From the NCBI GenBank assembly GCA_015227615.1, contig JAALGZ010000030.1:310001-374000 (forward strand): a DNA stretch of 64,000 nucleotides. The letters are read 5' to 3'. The translations under genes were made by a program, and so were the position numbers. The stretch comes from Labyrinthula sp. Ha. Taxonomy: Eukaryota > Sar > Bigyra > Labyrinthulida > Labyrinthulaceae. The notes beneath the pieces are model-generated. The model made no database searches. It saw nothing but the letters and a program-made list of their open reading frames with translations, and was not told where the DNA came from. Position 1 is the first letter of the stretch, and every line of letters begins with the position of its first letter. Positions 10,501 to 22,790 of the stretch are shown here, piece by piece.

Positions 10501-13211
10501 AACTTGCCTAAGGATAAGAAGACCTAGGAATAATTTCTGTTGACGCTTGGTAAGCTACATAACTTCTGGTTTAACTACAAGGTAGGAAAATAGTTGTTTA
10601 AGAGATGACGTGCAACTACATTTATGATCTTAAGAAGAAATGCAATACTTTCACTGATGATTATATTCTTTGTAGAACTGACACTAATGATGAAGTAAGA
10701 ATGAAATACCAGGAGGTCACCGAAGCCAACACTCTTAGTTATTTAGGTTCACTTCACCTGAAGAAGTATTAATATGAAATGAATAATAGCGTGGTCCGTA
10801 CTATTCACCAGTTTAAGAGCATTTTATAGATTCTATCCTCAGCATAGTCCAATGAAAAATAGGTTAAAGAACAATAAACGTACCACATTGCAACAAAACG
10901 TTGGATTCTAAAGAAATTAAAGAAAATAGAATACTATAATTTTATATTTCATTATCTACTAGAAACATAGAATGTTTATTTGCATCAAATGATCTTAGGT
11001 TATTTTTGAATATCAGTTAATCATCCAAAGTGCATCAAAATGGTTCGAGAGCCATCTTAGTGATTCAATCAGATTAATCTAGGTACAAGGTTCATTGGTA
11101 AGCCATCAATAAATCAATTTCGATCCCCAACCACAACTAGTTCTGCTTCTTAATAAAAGTTTATTCTAGCGTTTAATAGGTAGTATAAGGGAAGATATAA
11201 CTTCTGTCTGAAGTTAAATTTCTTTTTTTTGCTCGTGTAAGAGTAAGCATAACTGAATTCCCTTGAGAATTTTTGATGGAATAATATATTGATTCTACAC
11301 TGTGGTTGATTAAAACTTTCCTGGTGTTATTATTTGGAGTTTCCATTCATCCAGAATTGTTATTAACATACCCGATAGTTCAGGGATTAGGAGTTACCAA
11401 ACCAAGTGAATAAAAGCTAGGGAGAATCAACGTGATTTCAGATCTACTCTTGCCGAGAGCATCTTTAATGTAAAACAGGTACAATCTGGGTAATGGTGAA
11501 AATGGGTACAAACACAGAATCAACTATGTCTTGAAAAAATACCATGCAGATGACAGGCTCACAAGTCTAAGAATTCTGCGAGAAATAAAAAAACCGAGGC
11601 ACTTACTGTGTCTACTTTATACACAAGTATAATTGGATCCCGAAAAGAGGCTTTGGTCTATCGAATAGCTACATAATTGTTTAGTATACTAAAGTTCAAA
11701 AGATATAAACTTAAATCCTTGGAAATAGTACTAAGAAAAGAAACAAGGAATGGTCAATCGTTTCTCTTCCAAAAGATTTTAGGCCTAATCCATGACAGAG
11801 TAGATTTGTGGTGGATGGTTGCCTATGCCACTGGAGCGCTATGTTCTTGAAATGACCGTGCAAGATTAGATTATTGGTCGCTGAACTCCTATTTAAGATG
11901 CATAAGACATTCTACTACGAGTAGAATATGAATACTGAAGGTCAAACTATTAAAGAATTCTTAAGGAACCGCGCAGCATAAGCGATTTGTCTCTGTAATA
12001 TAACTATTGTGAGACTTTGGCTAGCAACTGTCATGAGGAACTGAAAACATATATAATCAAACTACTAAAAAACTCATAGAACTCTAAGTTCTGTACACCA
12101 TATTAGTAAAAATGTTCTTAAGACATTCATGCACAAAATATTCAAGATAAGTGGGAAAGCTAAGATATAAGTTAAGGATCCACTTTCACGTAGAATAATA
12201 TTTAAGTGGCAAGAATTCTAAGCGGCAAAACTAATATAACTGCAGGTGTTTCGCTGTTAACTAAATACATCTAGGAAGTTGAAGAAAATTGAAAATGACA
12301 CAAGACCAATGATAATGATTGATGAAGATAAAAGGTAACCAGGTAAATGAGGGATCATCATATATATATTATTGTGTACAAGTTCCATCGAGTATGTTTT
12401 CTTAATTTCATAATCACCAAAAAAGTTAATAGTCTTAAGAACTGAACATCACCTCCAAGCATGTCGCTGTTAAAGTCAGTTTATCTTGAGATACGGGCTC
12501 TAAATATTACTATCACTTCTTCTTCTCTCAAGTCTCATAAAAAGAGATATGTTTATTCAAGTACAGTGCAACACAGTTTCCTCCTAACACTGATATACTA
12601 ATACATAAACAATTTGTACCAGGTTAATTCCTCCTATTACCAAAAAAAAAATACGAGACTGAGTATCTCACTTAATATTGAGAAGAAAATTCTGAGATAT
12701 GGTATTGAAAAGTATTGAATGTACTGCTCTTGGTTAACACTCTATGTGAAATACTAACAGTGATTTAACCCCCAAAAGATTTATAAGAATTATATTCCTT
12801 TCAATTTTCTAATTTTATAGAGAGAATACTTGTTAAATATCAAAAATTTATTTATGTTTTTTAGTTTGTTCTTTCTCTACATTATTAAACCCAAAAACTT
12901 TACATTTTAGGGCATAGACAAGGTGCGAAACAATGTACCAAAACCAAGAGAGAAAGATATACCAAGATCTTGTGATCTCGAAATCAATATCCCTTCCCGA
13001 AAACATTCCGCATTCGAGCAGTTTGAAATTATAATACTTCTCGAACAAACAACAAGTACGAAAACCAGCTTTTTACCCGTTTGATAATCCCATATGTCAC
13101 AGAAAAGATTGAGAAGTTTCCGTAACAAAATGTACTGCAGGTACTGTAAAAACTGACCAGAATTTCACTGTTATTATTAATTCCTAGAATACATTCTAAA
13201 TCCAAAACAAA
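7532..13211. other. Gene-poor AT-rich DNA
   Basis: No ORF with recognisable protein character was found on either strand, and no tandem array or RNA gene. A short open stretch on the plus strand at about 10590-10772 ends in a YLGS-like phrase that could be a reverse-transcriptase scrap, but this is too weak to call. Open stretches at about 12911-13078 and 13103-13140 may be upstream exons of the next gene. Confidence 0.5.
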
Positions 13212-14337
13212 ATGTGTTTAACTTTATTAGGACTAACAGAACCAGCTAATCAACTTTGTGGAAATCATGGACAATGTGTAGAAAACGTTTGTGTTTGCGA
13301 CGCTGGATGGACTCGTTCACTTGATCACGTTCTTAATATTTACTCTGGAAGTGGAGCTGAAGAAATATTCAACACCTTGAAACAAAACAGAAGTAGTGTA
13401 AGTCTCCCTGAATTTGTTGATGAACTGTCTCTTTCCGCACCATGTACGAAAAATACTGTTTTGTGGAACATAATCCAATTACTTGCTTTTATTTGCGGAT
13501 TATTTGTGTTTTTTATTATAGTCAAAGTTCAAAAAAATAAACAAAAGTCTAAGAATTTTGAACGCTTGAAAAGGTTTACTTTGGTTTATACGGCTGTTGT
13601 ACATCTCCAAAAGTTTCTCAAGAAAGATCCAGAATTTCCATTTACTTTGGATAGTTCATTACTTGTAGGAGGAGTTGCATTTTTAACACAATTAACAATT
13701 TATTTCTTTTTTGTGAAACATGCGAAATATCACTTGAAAAAAGCACGTGCACTTTATACTTTAAGACCAATGTGGTGTGGTATTAATTTAGAAAAGTTTT
13801 TTCTTTATCAAATAAAATACAGTTTTTTTTTAAGTGTTATTGGATTTGGAGCATCTGTTATAATTACAGCAATTATTATGGGAATCTACAGGAGAAAAGA
13901 GTCTTTTGAATTTGCAGATATTCTTTTTGTTAGAAATTTTCAAATTTTGCAAAATATGATTGGTGTGCTTATGTTTTTATACTTGCTTATTCTATGTCAA
14001 GTTGTGATGAGAACTTTATTAGCAGACTTAAATACGCTTTTAGAGTTTTATCCGTCTACAAACAATACTGTAAGTACAACTCAAATTGAAGATGATGAAA
14101 ATCCAGGAAGAAGAAAAAAAGAAGTAATTACGGAACTTATTGTGCAAATAAAAAATATCAACTTAGTTATGACTTTATGGTGTGGGAATGGACTATTAGT
14201 ATTTGCTGTCTTCATCTTTTTTCCAGTTGCAGAAGTTGGAGTTCAATATTTTGCGCCACTTCACGGAGGTATTTTTTTTCTATTTTTTTAATATTTTAGG
14301 AGTATTTTTCTCTTTCTTGTGTTTGTTGTTGTATTAG
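13212..14337 (+). CDS. EGF-like, multi-pass membrane protein (5' end unresolved)
   Basis: Exon 13212-14268 joins across a 31-nt GT...AG intron (14269-14299) to a last exon 14300-14337, ending VFFSFLCLLLY then TAG. Near the N-terminus is an EGF-like cysteine cluster (CGNHGQC...CVCDAGW). About five hydrophobic segments follow (approx residues 85-107, 152-170, 204-226, 248-266, 322-343), so an extracellular or luminal EGF module is followed by a membrane domain. The first cysteines of the EGF fold are missing, so the gene probably starts further upstream. Candidate exons exist at 12911-13078 and 13103-13140 but could not be joined cleanly. No family is recognised. Confidence 0.6.
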
Positions 14338-16599
14338 ATGCCAATTATAGGAAAATTATGGTGTAAATTTATATGAAATTAGTTTTAAGGAACCAAAAAG
14401 CATATTAAAAGTTTCTCAAAGGTCATATTTATTTTCTAATTGTTGAAAATATGAATATATTTATAAAAGAAATAGTTCAAAGAATAGAATATTTCTTAAT
14501 ATATAACAGATCTTTGTTTTTGTAATTCTATCTGGACATTAGACTCAAAGTCATCTTCTATGTTTAAAAAACTTTCAGGTGTCAATATAGAAAAAAATAA
14601 TGCAAAAAAAGCAACAATTTTATGTTCATAAAGTTTACTTGAGTTCGAAAAAAATATTCATCTCGTATTTCTGATCGTTTCTTTAAGTACTCTAGTTATA
14701 ACTGAAAGTGAATAGAATATGGTGGCTTACACCATGATAAAATATATGATATAGATAAAAAGAGTTCTATTAAAAAATCCAAATTTCAATATTATTTCTT
14801 TTCTTCCATCTTTTGGGTTTAATGGATTTTATGATGGCGGTGATATAATGTTGAACTTATCATTATCTAGGTTTCGCAAGGATAATAAGCTCAATGCTTC
14901 AAAGGATAATTAAAAAGGTAGAGATATATCAAAGACTTTTTGCTTGGGGAATTTTCTTTTCAATTACACCACGGAGAAAGGAAATAAAGATGCTCTTTAT
15001 CCTGCAACTATTACCAGCTTTTTCTTGAGCTTTATATCATGTTTATCTGGTAGTGCCATATTGTGATTTGAGTGTTAAAGCTACAATGAGGGATACTTTG
15101 ATATAATAACTTGATTCCATATTACCACAAAATACATATTCGTAGAATATAAAAATTACAAATTTTGGATTGTTTTGCTATCTAAAAGAGAAAAATAATT
15201 TACCGAAAAGAGCACTGATTAAGTGAGGATTAGACCTTATGAGTACTCAGTAGAGTTCAATCAGTTGAAACTTCAATTACTTATATCTATTTGAAAGCAC
15301 TAATGTGGTTTAGCTGTACTGAGATAAAAAAGCTCACCGATTCGTTTCAACCCCTATAAATCCAGAGATAGTTTTTCAAAAAAAATAAACGATGAAAAGA
15401 GGAAGTCCCTCACAGCAAAAAGTGAATCATTGCTTAGAATCTTTCCCTACGAAAGAATCAACAAATCTTAAAAAAGAATGTTTTTGATATGAAAATTCTC
15501 GATATTTTATTGTCTAGGAGTTCTTGACGGAGAATTATCCTCTAGCATCTTGATGTAGCACATCAGTTACTTTCAACTCACGAATGAAACATTGTAGATG
15601 CAAATCAATCGGCAGAATATAACCTAAAACAAGCATCTCTTTGTTTTTCTGTTATACCTTTGGTTTTTTGTCTATCTACTGCTCAATTTTTTTCTAATCG
15701 AGATCTTAAATTTACCTAATATGATGTTGTTACTCAGAGGTTGTTATCTGTGTAAGTTTAGACCCAGTTATTATTATCTTAATTTTTAACTAAGTTTAAC
15801 CTGGGTTGAAACGAACTATTTATTTTGTTTTTCTGTTTTTAGTTTATTTCTTACTTTTTGTTTTTAATACCATCCTTTAAGGTTCTAGAACAGGTTACCA
15901 AGCGTCGCTAACAGCACCATCCTGTACCATCCTAACTTGAACAAAGCAACCAAAACGAAATATCTTCTCAGCTGCATAACCAACATACTACTAACTACGA
16001 ATAACCTTCTCAGCTTAAATACCTATACAACAGAGGACCTAAATAATTCTTTCTAAGAAATTGCTGGGCTCAGATATTTTCTTCAAAAAAGTCGAGCAAA
16101 CAAAGGCTTACTATCATCGGTGAAATAATCAGTGTGTTGGCATAGAAACACCGAGCCTACCCCTTTGAGAAATAACATATAATTATCAGTTGAACATATT
16201 GTTAAGTATACACTTATGATCACTTGAACAGAGACCCTTTCTGCAAGGAAATAATGGAATTTTACATATAGCACCATGGTATGTATTGGTATAAGATATT
16301 GAGCATAATTACTAAAAAAGTAGATATACAGAATTAACGCTTTCTAATTTTATGTCCAATTTGAGACTAGTTAGTCTACTATATCCTGATATTTCCTATC
16401 ATAACATTGACACCAATCCTGTATCAGCTGCCTAGGGTACCTCACATCACTTGTCTGAAAATATTTTTTTGCAAGACATATCTTAGGACTAGATTATGAT
16501 TGCAAACTCATTTTACCTCCTTGAAAACAATATTTGTGCTTTCAAAATATACGAATGGCTCGCGGATTCACTCCTAACGGAGTTTACTTCCATTTTACC
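14338..16599. other. Gene-poor AT-rich DNA
   Basis: No supported gene was found on either strand. The stretch 15740-16030 is less AT-rich and could be an old LTR or leader, but no partner repeat was found. Confidence 0.4.
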
Positions 16600-17480
16600 G
16601 AGATATTAAAATAAATTCGCCGAGTTTGAATAAAGGTGTACTAACAGCATTAGAATTTTCTTTACATGCGCACCTTATACTCTTAGTTTAACAACTTATT
16701 TCATTGAAATAATTCAATTATTACATGGAATGTTGTAATTATTATCAGTTTCTTGAATAGTATCTCAAGTATTTAAAGTTTTTTTCTGACCAATCATTTA
16801 ATAAATTATGTCGTTTCATATTTTTTAGTTCAATGTTTGAACAGTGGATGCTGATTCGATATTTAATTTTCGAAATAAGAAATGTTTCATTGGCATATGT
16901 AATCTTCAAAATTTTGTTTTCTATGGATCAAACTATCATTGGTGTTGATAGCCTCTTTACATATGTAATTCTCGCTGAACATATTGCCTAATACTGATTT
17001 TATAACACTGGTGCTGAAGTTATATCGCATTGGAAGCACCGTGTCTTGCTACAGTCAATAGTAAGAGGCTGCAAAAGCTATGAATACCCTGTATTCATTA
17101 TCCAACTAGAGTTGGGCTATTCACTCTCTTAGATCCAAGCAAGTGGAAAGCTCCGCATCTTTCATATCTTGTATCTTGTCATCGACTAGAGTTAACGTCT
17201 GAGTGTTATGATCTCGTGAATTGGTTGATTCAAAGAGCTGAGTTTATATTCTTAAGTTCCTCTTAATTGACCTGTCTTCACCCAGGCTCTCTGGACTTTG
17301 CATCAGAAATATGGGGTTCCTTTACATCAAAGAGGATGGCTCTATAATTTTCTTTCTTAAAGCCTTTCTGATCAAATCCGAGAGTACTTTTTCTCTATAT
17401 AGCTTAAAGGACGGAGAAACATTGCAATTAGGTATTCATCTTGAATCTTATTCGTAGATATGAGCTTCGCTTATTCAACA
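16600..17480 (-). mobile_element. Decayed Ty3/gypsy reverse-transcriptase remnant
   Basis: Read on the minus strand from about 17470, pieces follow the order of a Ty3/gypsy RT: a segment like RKALRKKIIEPSSL (the 'L..GII.PS' motif), then LVDDKIQDMKDAELSTCLDL (the 'i.d.l..l..ak.FskLDL' motif). Weaker matches follow. The fragment is old and heavily broken, with many breaks, and no LTRs were identified. It is similar in layout to the remnant at 37-39 kb. Confidence 0.5.
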
Positions 17481-19322
17481 GTCAAGAAATCGGTCTCAAA
17501 AGCTATGGCAAATAGCATAGAATATTTTTCAAGGTTTCTCTCATGTTCTTAATCACCTTTTCCATAGTTTTGATATGGCTTCTATTTGTTTCTATTTAGA
17601 TTTTTTCTTCCTAGTATCTTCCATTTGATTAACAAACTATGTTAATTAGCATGTGATTTCTTCTCCATCCGCGACACCATCGTTTTCTTCTGTTCTTGCT
17701 AAAACTGCGAAAATGAACATTTCTTGTTCTTGCAGTAAGAAAATTCTTGGGTACTAACTCTCTAAAACGCTACTTCGTTTACTTTGAACTGGAATTGAAA
17801 CTCATTGACATAGGTGAAGGTGTTGTTCAAAATGCTTAAACTCAATATAATATGGGCTATTGTATCATCCGTGACTGTCATATTAGATAGGAACATTATT
17901 AAACATATACCTATGAATAGAAGTTGAATAGAGTATCTATATAGAATATAGCAAATGTAATAGCTGTTTTGTAATACACTATGAAGCTTAGCGTATTTGA
18001 AAATCACCACCACCTGAAAACAAAAACATCTTTTTACACATCTGTACTACAAATTCACCGTCTCCTTCTAAGATCATTTCCGACCCGTTTAGTGTTCTAT
18101 TTCTTGCAGCACTGGGTTGAATAAGTTCCAAACTCTTATTGATCGCAGCAAATAAATTAGAAGAAATGAGATACACTTCAGCGTCTGTATATATGAATTC
18201 TGAGGAGCAAAACCCTCAAATAGTATGTTTATGGACAGTAAACTTTACGGCCTTTCATTTATTGGTCCCGCTGTTTTACTGCCTTGTGTGTTTATGGGCT
18301 TCTCTGCCTCTTTAGATTGAGTTTAGGAGCACTGAACTTTTAACCTTACTGCCTTCACTGGTAACGTATTCCGATACTGTCCTTAGTAAAACGTTGGTGC
18401 ATATTCCTATGCCATATCGCAAGGTGAATGCCGCAACAGTTTTCATATGTCGAGTATGCTTCGCAGATGGGAAACAGGGACTTTCTCTCGCGTCGCTTCA
18501 GTGTATTCTCTTATCATCAGCACAGTGCTTGATATTATTCTTTTTCGAACAATACTTGTCCATTGGTCTCAATAGTTCTCCTGATGTTATTTTCGAGAAA
18601 ATTGTAGGACTTCTCGTCCCAGGCGTTTCACCATAGTGATTTCTAGAGTTTAGAGTAGCTGTTGTTGTGTGGAAATGTTTATGCAGACTAACTAGCATTA
18701 GAAACAGTTTATTCTAACTCTAACAGTTGATACATTAAAAGTCCTTTAGTTTATTCTCAACATTTAACTATGAATATAGTCAGTTCTTGAGTGAGATTAA
18801 GTTTTCCCCTTTCTTTTGAAGACTAAACCACTATAATAACAAATATATCCTTGTACAGACTTCCTAATAAAATGTGTAGCTTCAATTAAGACTAAGCAAG
18901 CTTCAGAACACTGCAGTAAGGACTGTGAGAAAACGAGATAGCATTCATTGGAGTGTTATATATTTGTTATAAGTTTGAGACTAGTTCTAGGCGTTAGTAG
19001 ATTTAACAAATTAAGCAAAGTTATAAGTTTATATCTCTGACAGGGAGTGCCGAAAATGTGCTTCAAGATTGAGTGCTAATGAAAGTAACCAAGAAAAACC
19101 TTCAACTATTTCATCTGCAAGGAAAATTTAATGAGCAGGTGCTTTACCTACCAAATAAAGTTCATAGGCCTTGTTAAGAACTTATAAGAATACATCTTCT
19201 TGGATCTATTCAGCTTCTGTACTTTCACCTATGTAAATGACCCTGGTCTTTCAAAATAGAAAAACGCACCTCAGAATTACCATATATGTTCAAGCATAAG
19301 CTCAAGCACTTGATGACGAAAC
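17481..19322. other. Intergenic DNA without a supported gene
   Basis: Only short open stretches occur. The part near 18000-18700 may be the decayed upstream end of the Ty3/gypsy remnant, but no motif supports this. Confidence 0.4.
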
Positions 19323-20692
19323 TTACTTTTCTTTAACCTGAGCACAAAATTTCACTAAGTCCTTCACTGAAAGAAGGCCAGTAACTGCTCCACTTTCTCG
19401 ATCTATTGAAACTAAATGGTGAACCTCATGAGCTAAAGGATAACCGGGAGGCAAAAAAAAAATACTCATAAACTTTTTTACAGCATTGTCAAAAGGTTCC
19501 TTCAAGTTGAATGAAATAATTGGGTCTTCAAAAAAATACATCTTGTCTTGAGATTTTCCCTCGTTTATCCCATGTCCAGTCTGTTCTGCTTCTTTACTAA
19601 TATATTCGCTAATCTAAAATAAAAGTGCACAGAAGAAAATACCGGTAAATCAAGAAAGTTTTCCTCTAAGATTTTAGATAATACAGCTTCACTTGCAATC
19701 TCACCTAAAAAATTAATATTTCTTTGGTGTAGACAAAATAGTATTGCCATTTTGCTCTATATAAAGTCATTTTATTGGATATTGTATCGCCTTAAACAAA
19801 ACTCTAATAGAAAAAAGCTTTTTGCTTATCCTTCGAAAAATATATACCAAGTGAAAATAAGCAAATTGGTTTGTTTTCTCCATCTAATATTGGTATAGCA
19901 GCTTGTTTTGATTCTTTTAATTTCACCAAAACGCTTCTTAAATTTTCAGTGAGACAAGCACAAAATACTTCATCTTCTATAAAAAATAAAGCAAAAACAA
20001 ATGTAAACCCCTTTCAACATGTTTTCCAACAAGAGTATCCTCTATCGTAACGTTCTCTAACTTCTTGTCTGTAACATGATCGAAAATCAAAATTTACATC
20101 GAACTAAATTTTCAGAAACCGCACGTAGAATATCTAAAGCAGAAATAAAACCATGAACCGAGTTTGTTTTTGCAGTGTAAATTGGAACTGACCAGTTTTC
20201 ACTCTTACACAACATTTTGCACGCTTTCATGAAAGACGAATCTGGTGATAAAGTACGAGGAAATCCTTTTTCCAATGAAAATAGAGTATTTAGCTTTTTA
20301 TCCAATAATTTTTCACGAAGATCTTCACTCAGAAGCAACTAAATTTACCAGTTCAAACAAGACATACTTCCAAGATTGTTGACGGGGATAGAATCCCGAT
20401 AAGTTGTTGTTCTTCAAAATTTGTGCAAGCAGCAGAAAGGAAAGACGCCTATTTAAAGTTAGTTAAAAGGAAGATACCTTGGGAACAGCTCCACTAAAGT
20501 AGTTGAGGTTACATTCAGTGTTTTGTTCTGATACTGAAGCCAATGCAGTCTTAATGGAAACTCTGGCGTCAAACATAATAACTTTTGCTAAAAAGTAAAA
20601 TTAATTTGAGTTTGAATTTTACATGACATCGGAACCAGATCATAGCATGTTACATTCTTAAAGTACTCCAATTCAACTGGTCTCTTACTCAT
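19323..20692 (-). CDS. Four-CBS-domain protein, AMPK gamma/SNF4-like
   Basis: Eight exons, all joining in frame: 20692-20623, 20587-20478, 20448-20368, 20338-20098, 20068-20009, 19976-19848, 19704-19643 and 19613-19323, giving 347 aa, the usual size of an AMPK gamma subunit. Introns are 35, 29, 29, 29, 32, 143 and 29 nt, all GT...AG. Four CBS repeats are visible by their end motifs: LIGILSPSTIL, VHGFISALDIL, PICLFSLGEI and VTGLLSVKDLV. The nucleotide-binding aspartate is present in repeats 2 and 4 and replaced by T and E in repeats 1 and 3. Gamma subunits sense AMP/ATP for the AMPK/SNF1 kinase. The closest alternative is a plant-type CBS regulator. It diverges from PurH. The 143-nt intron is the least certain junction. 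Confidence 0.8.
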
Positions 20693-20773
20693 TCTCTTTT
20701 TGTTTGTTAATCTTTTCTTTCTTCCGATAATTTTCACGAAATATATCGAAAGAATCTTAACGTTTAAATTTCA
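20693..20773. promoter_or_regulatory. Shared divergent promoter region, CBS gene / PurH
   Basis: Only 81 bp separate the two divergent start codons. The spacer is T-rich next to the CBS gene and AT-rich next to PurH. Both promoters and 5' UTRs must fit here or overlap the coding exons, so a bidirectional promoter is likely. No specific box can be assigned. Confidence 0.5.
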
Positions 20774-22685
20774 ATGAGTACCATCCATGAGTCCCTTAAA
20801 GGGTCAAATGTATCCGTTAGAAAAGTAAAGTCAACATATCAATAATTTTTAGATAAAAAGAGCATTGATTTCAGTAAGTGATAAAACAGGGATTGTAGAT
20901 TTTGGAAAGTTGTTGGAATCTAAAGGAGTGGATATTATTTCTACAGGAGGAACATGCAAAGTTTTAAAGGAAGCTGGAGTGAAAGTCGTTGATGTATCTT
21001 CGGTGACGGATTTCCCCGAGATCTTAAATGGAAGGGTGAAAACGCTCCATCCTAAAATTCATGGTGGCATTCTTTCTGTGCGTGGAAATGAGTTGCATGA
21101 AACCCAAATGGAGCAGCATGGAATTAACCCTATAGACTTAGTAGTGCTCAATTTATATCCATTTGAAGAAACTGTCGCTTCTGGAAAAGAATTTGATACA
21201 TGTGTTGAAAACATTGATATTGGGGGACCAGCGATGTTACGTGCATCTGCAAAGAACTTTTCTTCTGTTGTAGTCTTAACATCCCCAATGCAGTACGAAG
21301 AATTTTTCCACCAGACTGAAACTGAGTTAAGTACAACATATGAACAAAGAAAAGAATATGCAGCGAAAGCGTTTCAACTATCTGCACAATATGATGCTGC
21401 CATTAGCTCGTTTTTTGCCGACACGAACCAAGTTGTTAGAAAATACAAGCCAGAAGCTCAGTTGAAGTATGGGTGCAATCCGAACCAAACACCAGCTAAT
21501 TTGCTTTCAATTGGATCTAGCGGTCTTCCTTTCAAGGTCCTTAATGGTTCCCCGGGATATATTAACTACCTGGATGCTTTGAACTCGTGGCAACTAGTTA
21601 AGGAACTCTCAAAAGCCATGAATCTACCAGCAGTGGCTTCATTTAAGCACGTTTCGCCTGCTGGATGTGCTGTTTATGCACCATTGAGCCCAGAAGAAGT
21701 TGCCGCATTTGATTTAGGATCAAAATTTGTACCTGAAGAATGCTCAAACCTTGAACTGGCATATATAAGAGCAAGGCAAACGGACCCTGTACCTTTTTTT
21801 TTGTGATTTGAGTGTTCGTAGATGTCCAGTTTTGGTGACTTTATTGCAATTTCTGAAGTTGTGGATGTTCGTACCGCAAAAAGAATTAAGTCTGATATTA
21901 GTGATGGATTAATTGCACCCGGATTTGAACCAGAAGCTTTAGAAATCTTGGCCAAAAAGAAAGGTGGGAAATTTATCGTTCTAGAAATGAATAAAGCTAT
22001 TGAACCTGATGCTATCGAGTATAGGGAGGTTCATGGAGTGGTACTGTCACAATCGCGTAATTTACTTAACATTGCAGAAGGAGTAAAGTCTGAAAATGTA
22101 GTAACCAAGAATAAGGGCTTAGATGAAGCTGCAAGAAGAGATTTAATCGTCGGAAATATTGCTCTGAAGTATACACAAAGTAATAGTGTTGCTTTTGCAA
22201 AGAATGGTCAAGTCGTTGGTGTTGGAGCAGGGCAGCAGAGTAGAGTTGACTGTGTGAAGTTGGCTGGAAAGAAAAGTATGATCTACTTTTTGAGACAAAA
22301 TCCTGAAATTGCAGGTTTGAAATTTGTTTCTGGTGTCAAGCGTCAGGATAGAATTAATGCGAGAGTTGCGTTAATAGAATGCATCTTGAATAAAGAGCTC
22401 GACCACGTTAGCCTAAACCAGTTGACGCCATTGTTCGAATCAAACATTGAAGACGTGTTTAACAAAGTGTCAAAGTCTTGGCTAAATTCTGTAGCTGGAG
22501 TTTCGTTGGTAAGTGATGCCTTCTTCCCTTTTAGAGACAACATTGATGTATGCTCTAATCTTGGTTTCAAAGTAAAGTATGTAGCTCAAGCAGGAGGATC
22601 CGTGAAAGACCCTTCCGTGATTGAAGCGTGCGATGAGAATGAAATGGTTATGGTTTTAACAGGACAAAGATTATTTCATCACTAA
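20774..22685 (+). CDS. purH/ATIC: Bifunctional AICAR transformylase / IMP cyclohydrolase (PurH)
   Basis: Three exons: 20774-20824, 20853-21788 and 21822-22685, with introns of 28 and 33 nt, both phase 0, giving 616 aa. The N-terminal MGS-like IMP cyclohydrolase domain shows ALISVSDKTGI, STGGTCKVLKEAG, NGRVKTLHPKIHGG and ENIDIGGPAMLRASAKNF. The C-terminal transformylase shows SFKHVSPAG (catalytic K-H pair), VGVGAGQQSRVDC, and the C-terminal LTGQRLFHH. Together these catalyse the last two steps of IMP synthesis from AICAR with 10-formyl-THF. The exon 1 ATG gives a 17-residue lead before the conserved IKRALISVSDK. The second intron holds an in-frame stop, and its removal restores RQTDP-MSSFGDF exactly at the family consensus. 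Confidence 0.96.
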
Positions 22686-22790
22686 CTTCGAAGCACATTG
22701 GCAAGGGTTAAAATTTAATTTAAAAAAGGAATTTATAGAGATACAAATTTGAATTTGAAGCTTCTCCCAGAAAGACACACACGAAGACTC

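Noticed and set aside
10590-10772. Reverse-transcriptase scrap ending in YLGS
   Set aside because: Only one short phrase matches, with nothing consistent upstream or downstream.
21789-21821. Frameshift or broken PurH
   Set aside because: The stop between the two PurH frames lies in a 33-nt GT...AG intron whose removal gives the exact family consensus.
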